Origin: Paragorgia papillata
Taxonomy: Eukaryota; Cnidaria; Anthozoa; Scleralcyonacea; Coralliidae
Length of the DNA stretch: 64,000 nt
NCBI GenBank assembly: GCA_035771165.1
Contig: JAWNZC010000258.1
Coordinates: 1,137,501-1,201,500, forward strand
Direction: 5' to 3'
Position 1 is the stretch's first letter. Each line of letters starts with the position of its first letter. Of the stretch, positions 56,988-64,000 are shown one piece after another. Below the pieces are notes generated by a model. The model had not been told where the DNA came from, made no database searches, and saw only the letters and a program-made list of their open reading frames with translations. Made by a program: the position numbers and the translations under genes.

Positions 56988-57016
56988 ACATGCGCAGAAC
57001 GGACTGTAACCCCCCT
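56988..57016 (-). repeat. Kolobok right terminal inverted repeat
   Basis: 29 bp, perfect complement of the left end, followed by TTAA. Confidence 0.97.
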
Positions 57017-57020
57017 TTAA

Positions 57021-57997
57021 AGGAACATTATTCTCAATAAACGACATATTTCATATCTTTGTTTTTATGTTTCAAAAAATAAAGAGGAACTCAGAGATTG
57101 CTCGATTACAAGACGACATACACAAGGGTATATAGTTCATGGTGTGTTTTGATAGTTTATGAGTAATTAATTATACTAGTAATCAGTCAATTTATAATAC
57201 AAAGTAATCTTATATTCTCACTCAGTGTTTTTAAAACTATTTCTTAAAGTCTGGTTTCCACATGATCGTCTCAATCACCCCGCTTGGGGATATCTCAAGT
57301 CTGTTTGGTATATTTGGACAATCATGGTGATGAAGACAATCTTCTAGAAACTAGGCTTAAATACACCTTTCACCTGTTATTGTTTAAATAAACAGTAAAT
57401 AACGCCTGACTAACGTAAAAAAAGAATAACTTTAATGGTAGACCTCATATTCTACATTTCGGCAGTTCACAAACCTACATTTTCATCGCAATTTGTTTGA
57501 AAAAAAAAATTAAAATAAAATTAATTTAATTTAATTTAATTTAATTTAATTTAATTTAATTTAATTTAATTTAATTTAATTTAATTTAATTTAATTTAAT
57601 TTAATTTAATTTAATTTAATTTAGAAGCATAAAACAACCAATGTTCTTATATTGAAAGAACTTGTTCTCATTTTAATGTGTTGTTTTTCAGGAACAAGAT
57701 GTCGCAAAATAACCAAGAAGTTCTAATAGTATAATAGTATAGAATTTTTTGTTATTGTACATGCTAAAGAACAAAATGCATCGTTCCAATAATCAGACTG
57801 ATTCAGATCAGATCCAAACACAGTCTTCATGCATTAAATAGAATGTATTACACTCATTAGACAAATACAGAAATGGAGAAAAGTAAACTGGGATTAAATT
57901 GCACAACAAATGTTTATAACATTTTAAAGGATTTGTTGACCGTTTAAATTTTGACTTTCTATTCTCTTTTTACTATTTGTAATATAACATAATTCAT
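57021..57997. other. No gene; (TTTAA)n microsatellite inside
   Basis: Non-coding sequence right of the Kolobok. A pure TTTAA pentanucleotide array lies at about 57518-57622. Confidence 0.6.
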
Positions 57998-58611
57998 TAG
58001 ATGCAGAAATTGAAAGACACATCCAGGCTAGTTCGGCTGCTTTTGGGCGTCTATATGACCGACTGTGGAAACGATCTGGGATAAGGACCAGTACCAAATG
58101 CAAGGCGTATCGTGCCCTGGTGCTGAGCTCTCTCCTGTATTCTGACGAATCTTGCACTCTCTACCGCCGACATATTTACAAGCTTTGCGGTGTGCAGAGG
58201 AGGCACCTGCGGCGTCTCCTTAACATATCGTGGCAAGATTGTGTTACGAACGAGGAAGTATTACGGCGCGCCAACATCCACAGCGTTGAGCATATACTTA
58301 TGGGGATACAACTCCGCTGGACTGGCCATCTCGTCAGAATGGGCGACGACAGATTACCTAAAATTGTTTTCTATGGCAAATGCAAAACGACGCCTCGAAA
58401 AACGAGGGCCACAAGTTTATCAGTATTTTACTGTCATGTGTTTACCCTCAGTAAATAAAGTTGTTATGTTATGTTATGTTATGGAAGGCCTAAACTGCGA
58501 TATAAGGACGTTTTGAAACGCCACCTCACTGCTGCCAACATATCGGTCAGAGAATGGGAAGACACGGCCCATGACCGTTCAAACTGGCGCTCTGCAGTCA
58601 AGAAGGGATGA
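57998..58611 (+). mobile_element. LINE C-terminal fragment with a short insertion
   Basis: The frame encodes a LINE C-terminal region: SSAAFGRLYDRLWKRSG, LLYSDESCTLYRRHI, RHLRRLLNISWQDCVTNEEV, LRWTGHLVRMGDDRLPK, then after an interruption KLRYKDVLKRHLTAANI and DRSNWRSAVKKG with a stop at 58611. About 75 bp at 58407-58481 do not belong: they end in AATAAAG and GTTATG repeats, the look of another LINE's 3' tail inserted into this one. Confidence 0.78.
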
Positions 58612-59053
58612 CTACCGTTACAGAAATGAACAACATATTAAATAGCGGTTCACTTGAAGCAGAGAGAGAGAGAGAGAACGTTTATTTAGTATTTTATATC
58701 TTAATAATAATAATAATAATAATAAACTTTATTTAGAGAAGGTTTACATAAACATTTACAAAAATGTACCAGTTTAGCAAAGCTGATCTTCCACTGGGCC
58801 TTGTATTATAAGTTCTTGAAACATGAACATATAAAGGTCCGCTTGCGAGGCATGGGAACAACAGAATGTGGACCGACGTGAGAGACGTCACCAGCGACGA
58901 CAGCTATCTGTCCAAAATCAATATTTGTGACATCTGTGGTAAAGCTTGTGCGAGTGCCTTTGGACTCCAGTCGCACATCAGATGGAAACACCGACGACCC
59001 CCGAACGCGTGACGCGGCCCTCCTGTCTTAATCGATCTCGATGGACAGCCAAC

Positions 59054-59090
<37 letters not shown>
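58612..59090 (+). mobile_element. LINE 3' end with C2H2 motif, plus inserted fragment
   Basis: The same LINE resumes near 58860 (RMWTDVRDVTSDDSYLS) and ends with a zinc finger ICDICGKACASAFGLQSH, then H and stop at 59012, then a CAACAA tail and (AT)n at 59066-59092. Between 58670 and 58850 lies a piece with (GA)n, (AAT)n and AAACTTTATTTAGAG, probably the reversed 3' end of another LINE or SINE. Confidence 0.65.
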
Positions 59091-59093
<3 letters not shown>

Positions 59094-59096
<3 letters not shown>

Positions 59097-59488
59097 CAGC
59101 AAAGTCAGTTGTAAATGTTCACATTGCACTGGTGAAAGTTAAACACCGGACATTTTGTCGTGGAGCTGTCGCGTTTGTTGAATGTGATCGACTGATTGTT
59201 GACAACTTAATTTTCTCTCTACATCCGCCATGCGTAATGAAGACAAAATGTGAATAAATTATGTCACGTGAAAGTGAAACGCCGAAGGCACTCATAACAG
59301 TCCGAACGAAGAAAGTTTCGCTCTGCAAAACAACTTTACCGATCGAAAAAACCGTATTTATGATAGAACTGAGTTCAGCAAAGTCAGTTGTAAATGTTCA
59401 CATTGCACTGGTGAAAGTTATGCACCGGACTTTTTGTCCTGGAGCTGTTGCGTTTGTTGAATGTAATCAACTGATTGTTGACAACTGT
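59094..59488. repeat. Direct repeat of about 112 bp, two copies
   Basis: 59094-59206 and 59376-59488 are about 90% alike, from CAGCAAAGTCAGTTGTAAAT to TGATTGTTGACAACT, 282 bp apart in the same orientation. Both are open for a short stretch (SVVNVHIALVKV), but I see no gene. Confidence 0.85.
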
Positions 59489-60177
59489 CGTCGACTGTGC
59501 ATCAAGTTGACCAAAAGAAACCAAAGGAACATCCGCTGAACTACTGTCTTCCTGTGTAGAAATCTGGTTCTTTTTATCTGGGTTGCAGGAATTGGGGCTA
59601 ATGTAGCTGCTCAAAATCGAAGACATGTATCGGATGTATCGGATTTATGACCGGTTACAGACTTTATCAAACGGGTTTCTACATGAGCATTGCAGGGGCG
59701 GATCTAGGATTTTTGTCACCTTAGTCCAAACTATTTGTGTTCTAGGGGGAGTGGGCAGGGGGGGGGTCATGCTCCCCAGAAAATGTTTAAATTTTGTGTC
59801 TGAAATGCTTTTTCTGCGTTCTGAGGGTACTCCAAAAATTATTTTGTCCAATGGAAATTGTTTCATTTTTATATTTTATTTGAGAAATAATTTTACAATT
59901 TATATGTTACAGTAATTAAAATAGCAGATTTAATTATTTTAACCAAGAAATAAACAACAGATACAATACATCTACTTCAAATATTTAATAAGTCTGATTC
60001 ATGACTTCAAATATTTTATATGTAACTGATAACCACACTGCAGGTTGGACCATTTCACTCTATGTAGGAGCTCAAAACAGAGCTGTATAGGCAATTCCCA
60101 GATGCCTCAGACCTAAAACATTTAAATACTATGTCAAATTCAAAAACGTTGTAGGCCTGACTCAGTCTCTATACTAA
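59489..60177. other. Non-coding; hAT-like end at 59690
   Basis: CAGGGGCGGATCTAGGATTT at 59691 looks like the end of a hAT-type element. G-rich and CATGCTCCCC words follow, but no matching right end was found. Nothing else is recognised. Confidence 0.45.
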
Positions 60178-60530
60178 GGGCTTGTTTACAAGGAGGTAGG
60201 GTTACCCTAGCCACGACTGGGTTACTCTAGCACGCTGGTTACCCTACATGTAGCTCTCATACATTTCCTGTTTTTGTTTGTTTGTTGTATTTACAAGGAC
60301 ACTAGGGTAACCCGGGTGCTAGAATAGCCCTATCACCACACTAGGGTTACCCTAGTAGCTGCATGGTAGGGTTATTAAACTCGCCTACCCCAGACAACTT
60401 TTTACTTGTACCAGGCTTCTTGTCATTAGTGCTTGGTAGCCACATCTAATGGAGTTGACCCAAGCAGCAGGGTGATAACTTTGACCCAGGGTAGGGGTAA
60501 CCCTACCTTGAAAACCAAACAGGCCCTAAC
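60178..60530. mobile_element. MITE (CCTGTTTACAAGG family), copy 3
   Basis: It starts GGGCTTGTTTACAAGGAGG and ends with GGTAACCCTACCTTGAAAAC and AACAGGCCCTA, an inverted arrangement. Interior CTAGGGTAACCC words are abundant and mirrored. Same family as 19413 and 40931, but here without the larger host repeat. Confidence 0.75.
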
Positions 60531-61010
60531 TATGGCCTCTCACATAAAATAACATGATTATGATTGCCAGACCTTACTATCTATTTTATGAATTTATGAA
60601 GTAGTCTACATTATCCAATCTTGACAAAATCCTTTAGCTTGTACGTATTTCAATTCTTTGCTACTCTTTGCTACAATGCTAGTCTCAAAAGCACATTAAT
60701 ATAAATAGGGTCAGTGATGGCATGTTTCAATTAAGTTTTCAAACCATTAACAAATACAAGAATTAGAAGGGAAAACCCTGAATGAATTTGAGCTACTTGC
60801 GCTACAAACACGTAGATATTAAGACTAGGAAAGAAAGGACAGCTAGAAATATATTAATAAATAAGATTCTAACAATAATAAAGGTCACCTTTCATTTGAA
60901 GACATGCATGCCATGTGGTCTCAATCGTGGCGAAGGTTGTTATTGTCGTATTTAATATTTATAAATAACTAGAAAATAATTAAGGGAGAAAAATCTGCTT
61001 ACTTGAGAGC
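60531..61010. other. No gene seen
   Basis: AT-rich sequence with only short frames. Confidence 0.4.
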
Positions 61011-61260
61011 CGCACGAGGTTTCTTCTTGTCATTGTTGGCGTATATTACCACGTATATCTCAGTGCCAAAATTCCTTTGAAGCGTCTTGCCAATCTTGGT
61101 AAAATGCTTGGCTTTGCGCAAAGCATCCTTCGCTTGTTGACCCTCGAGTCGACGGTATTAAACTTCCCGTTTTATATAAGATCTCTCGCAACACATTCTC
61201 GTCGTTGCCCTTCAAAGCGAATACATCAAGATCTATAACGTTTGTATTAGGCAAAGCCAT
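61011..61260 (-). CDS. First exon of an unknown small gene
   Basis: ATG at 61260 opens MALPNTNVIDLDVFALKGND, then VLREILYKTGSL. After a probable one-base shift near 61160 another frame carries on as RRLEGQQAKDALRKAKHFTK and FGTEIYVVIYANNDKKK up to an AA|GTAAGC donor at about 61010. The second part is basic and looks like a real coding segment. I do not recognise it. Upstream lie several CCAAT boxes, which supports a promoter and start here. Confidence 0.35.
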
Positions 61261-61379
61261 GTTCGAAACGAAAGAATCGGTTTGTGCCTTGTAGTAAATA
61301 TACACGACCAGACTAGCGCAAGTTAGTCAGAATCGCCACTGATCAGTCCACAAATCAGTCGAGAACTACAAAGTAAAAC

Positions 61380-61610
61380 GCCGCTAAACCAATCCGTGCT
61401 CTTCGTAAAGAGCCATTGAAAAATTAAGCCAATCAGAAAGGGTGATACAAGGGGTCTAAATCCGTCGAGAAAGACAAAGAAATCCGGCGAACATCCGGCA
61501 AACCAATCACAGATCGCTATAAAGGCTAATTTATAAATTCAACCAATCACAGCGGCTGATACAATAGCCTCAAATCCGTCGAGAAAGAACAAAGTAAACC
61601 GCGCGACGCG
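61380..61610. promoter_or_regulatory. CCAAT-box cluster in degenerate repeats
   Basis: Four CCAAT words (61389-61560) lie in two or three diverged modules that share AACCAATCA, GATACAA and AAATCCGTCGAGAAAGA. The cluster is just upstream of the minus-strand ATG at 61260. It is a plausible promoter built from tandem repeats; the factor (NF-Y-like) is an inference. Confidence 0.35.
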
Positions 61611-61689
61611 GGTTAACATGCCGGTCGGCGGTCTCACCTAATCGATTATCTCCGCGATCTCGAGACTGAGGGAAGAACGATACGATAAT

Positions 61690-61763
61690 TATTTTTTTCT
61701 TGCGGATTTTTTTACCTTAGTCGTATGACTTATTTGACTAACGCTAAATCCGCCCCTGCGTTG
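61690..61763 (-). mobile_element. hAT-like element end inside the Crypton
   Basis: On the minus strand CAGGGGCGGATTTAGCG starts where the recombinase homology stops. The same type of end occurs at 59691 (CAGGGGCGGATCTAGG). No right end was located, so this is a partial call. Confidence 0.4.
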
Positions 61764-62864
61764 GCCAAAACCGTGATGGAAGTCGCTCTTATAGAGTGAT
61801 TTGTCAAAGGAGGCTGAATACCAGCTCTTTTGGTCATTACACGAAGCAAATTGCCCAGCGTTGCTTCGCCGACTGGCATATTTGAATACCAAACCACGTT
61901 GTTGACATCAAACTTATTGGATTTTGAATCTTTTGGACGCTGAAAGAGACTTTCACAGGCAGGATTTAGATGCTTCAAGTAATTTTTGATCGTTTCGACA
62001 GGGCAGATGCTTGAGTCTCGAATACCGAAGGTTTTTCCATCGGACTCGTCTTCGCTGTCGCCGAGGCCGCCTTGGTGATTTTTTGTTGCCAAAACAGAAC
62101 CAGCAACTTCACGGTTGAGCTCAAAAAATTATTTCCCGTCAGGTGTTGACCTAAGAATGAGCATGTTTGGTTTCAGCTGCCTTTGGTTTTCTCTGCCTCT
62201 CCTGCCGAAGTAGAAACTCAAGTAAAACCAAACTGTGCGGAAGAGTTGTGCGGGGTCTACGCTGTTGGCTGGTCACAATTCGCCGGTGCGGAAAAGCAAC
62301 TGGATTTGCTCTTTTGAAATGGATTTTTTGTGGACTACTCCAGCTATCTTGCCAGACTTTCTCAAGTCTTTGACGAAAGCATCAAGAACAGCCTTGGCTT
62401 CAGCAAAGGTAGGGTCACCAATTATGCTAAAACCTTTGTTTGACGTTTTTTTTGAGAAACCTATCAATGGCAGCTCTAATGGACTTCATTGTTGTTTTTT
62501 GGTAGTACGAGCCATCTTTCTGCCTAGCAGAAGTGTAAAATTGCTTTAAGCAAGAATTTAACTCTGGTTTGGACATTTCTGTTATGTATTTGTCAAATTT
62601 CTTTGTAAATGTAAACCATTCTAGAAATAGAACCGAAGCAGAAACGCTAAAATTTAATTTTTTAAAGGCCAAAAATATTTCTAGCAAGCGCCACTTTACG
62701 TCGCCATTTTATTAAAAATATGAAATTTTGCACAGCTTTTTGTAAAAGTGGTTATTTTACCTACCGTCAAATATTTTCATTCCAAATTTTGTTGCTTTCT
62801 GTGTACTATTTTCAAGTAAAACTTGAATTTCTTCTTCGTTTAATTCTGCAAATCTGGCAGCCAT
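61730..62864 (-). pseudogene. Crypton-like tyrosine recombinase, broken and truncated
   Basis: Exon 1 (62864-62765) encodes [19 protein letters not shown], then [12 protein letters not shown]. After an intron, exon 2 (from 62620) continues in phase with EWFTFTKKFDKYITEMSKPE and YYQKTTMKSIRAAIDRFL. An A8 run near 62450 shifts the frame to SNKGFSIIGDPTFAEAKAVL. Then come a TGA after FRTGEL, RTVWFYLSFYFGRRGREN (the catalytic Arg region), a TAA after TPDGK, and FGIRDSSICPVETIKNYL, ending in the LTNHSIRATSITVLANAG box with H-x2-R. The C-terminal part with the nucleophilic Tyr is absent: the frame leaves the gene at a sequence resembling a hAT end. The family is the Crypton/DUF3504 type of tyrosine recombinase. 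Inactive: two stops, one shift, no Tyr. Confidence 0.8.
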
Positions 62865-62969
62865 TTTTCTACATTTCTTTACTAGTAGGATATGAGCTAA
62901 TATCCTACTAGTAGAGAACCAATCAGATTGCGGAATAGCTCTTATCCAGAGCTTGTGTATATAATAAAT

Positions 62970-63145
<176 letters not shown>

Positions 63146-63720
63146 TGTTTAATGTTTAATGTTTAATATCACTTTGCCAATCCATACACACTAATAACAT
63201 AATATTATTTACATAACAGCATAACGGAATGATTTGGATGGCCGGATTGCAGCAGGGGGAAACTAAATTCCCATAATATAATAGCTGCACTCCTTTCTCA
63301 TTCAAACTAATCTAAGCATATACAATTTTTCTCAGTATTTGTAAAAAAAACAAAAAACAAAAAAACAAACACAAAACAACTATTTCACAAATCAGTCGGG
63401 AGTAGGGCTGTTTTTTAAATAAGTGAACAAGGAACGTTTAAACGAGGCCAGACTAGTGACGGACATAACCGATCCAGGTAAAGAGTTCCAATCATTAATG
63501 TAACGGTTAAAGAAAGAGAACTTAAAATAGTTAGTTCGAAAGGACTTAGGACGGATTTTAAAGTCATGATTTGCACGTGTACGTGAAGAACCTACCAGAT
63601 TAAAATACTTATTTGGATTATTGTCACAGTAACCAAAAATTATTTTATACATTTGCACTAGGCAAAGATATTTGCGCCTAAGTTCAAGTGAGACCCGTTT
63701 GGTCTCATTCAGTCTTTCTA
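63146..63720 (-). mobile_element. LINE 3' fragment with (AAACATT)n tail
   Basis: Read leftward: ERLNETKRVSLELRRKYLCL, MYKIIFGYCDNNPNKYFNL, SRTRANHDFKIRPKSFRTN, FFNRYINDWNSLPGSVM and LASFKRSLFTYLKN, typical of the C-terminal end of CR1/L2-like LINEs, with a stop at 63392. About 240 bp of 3' UTR follow, ending in three ATTAAAC units near 63140. 5'-truncated. Confidence 0.82.
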
Positions 63721-64000
63721 CATATATATATATATATATATCAGGGGCAGCGCGGAGCGTAAATTTTTTGGTATTAGTTGTGGTCATATAACGTAGGGGG
63801 ACTGGGGGTATCCACCCCCAGAAAATTTTGAAATCTAGAGGCTCTGAAATGCTATTTCCAGCATTCTACAGAAGATATTCTTTGAAAAAATCAAGCGATA
63901 TGAAGATGTAAATGCTAAGCATTTTACGCAGTTCGATGACTTCACGACCAAATTAACGGAAACATCCATTGAATTATATCTGTCTGAGACTATGATGTGA
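63721..64000. other. hAT-like end and right margin
   Basis: After a short (AT)n, CAGGGGCAGCGCGGAGCG at 63742 starts sequence with GGGGGTATCCACCCCCAG words, the look of a hAT-type non-autonomous element; the right end is not in the window. The last 100 bp are open on the plus strand but unassigned. Confidence 0.4.

Larger units (their letters stand above)
47767..57020. mobile_element. Kolobok DNA transposon, complete, 9.2 kb
   Basis: Both ends are present. TTAA at 47767-47770 and 57017-57020 is the target duplication used by Kolobok elements. The 29-bp terminal inverted repeats are identical: AGGGGGGTTACAGTCCGTTC continuing TGCGCATGT at 47771-47799, and the complement at 56988-57016. Inside are two convergent multi-exon genes: an accessory gene on the plus strand and a Kolobok-type transposase on the minus strand. 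Later arrivals are nested within it: an insertion at about 49655-50940, a head-to-head SINE pair near 52.3 kb and a MITE fragment at 55.8 kb. The identical TIRs argue for a fairly recent insertion; the nonsense codon and the insertion mean this copy is probably not autonomous. Confidence 0.95.

Overview
This window is animal nuclear DNA. It shows GT-AG introns, animal-type CR1-like LINEs, a Penelope-like element, a Kolobok DNA transposon, a Crypton-like tyrosine recombinase and many MITEs and microsatellites. The LINE and transposon flavour is what I would expect of a marine invertebrate, possibly a cnidarian, but nothing here proves the lineage. I see no rRNA, no functional tRNA and no recognisable housekeeping gene. 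Almost all coding signal comes from mobile elements, mostly broken. The one candidate host gene is a small two-exon ORF at 22839-23331.

Layout. 0-2.4 kb: 5'-truncated Penelope-like reverse transcriptase, followed by a complete type I hammerhead ribozyme. 2.4-5.5 kb: a very AT-rich island of unfamiliar ORFs in divergent orientation, different in composition from everything around it. 6-10.4 kb: two palindromic MITEs and a minus-strand multi-exon transposon-like gene (GDNLGS / MWCL / EAKHHYFK family) that is now a pseudogene. 10.8-16.9 kb: three copies of one APE-type LINE linked head-to-tail through CACT repeats, including a 310-bp (ACTC)n array. 17-24.5 kb: inverted-repeat elements, a CR1 remnant, a MITE nested in a larger repeat, and small exon-like ORFs. 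24.5-27.8 kb: a nearly intact CR1 ending in (CTAT)n. 27.9-31.0 kb: a broken DDE-type transposase with a C-terminal zinc finger and HTH. 34.1-37.3 kb: a second CR1 on the minus strand. 38.6-39.1 kb: a hAT-type MITE with a perfect 8-bp target duplication. 41.3-42.5 kb: a CR1 tail, (CATA)n, and an AT-bounded unit carrying a second complete hammerhead ribozyme. 43.6-47.7 kb: MITEs and unassigned spliced-looking exons.

47767-57020 is the clearest complete unit: a 9.2-kb Kolobok transposon with TTAA target sites and 29-bp terminal inverted repeats. It holds two convergent multi-exon genes. The minus-strand gene is the transposase (about eleven exons, one nonsense codon). The plus-strand gene joins a CXC-type cysteine-rich domain, an Arg-Gly repeat and a domain resembling the intracellular ballast domain of P2X7 receptors; that last domain is split by a nested insertion. 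57.5-64 kb holds LINE fragments, hAT ends, a third copy of the MITE family, a broken Crypton-like recombinase and a minus-strand LINE 3' end.

The genes do not form a host pathway; the window is a nested transposon landscape. The most interesting items are the two hammerhead ribozymes, the P2X7-like domain inside Kolobok, the LINE chain that seems to re-enter its own CACT tails, and the AT-rich ORF island. Several near-intact elements are broken only by one-base shifts in homopolymer runs, so some breaks may be assembly errors.
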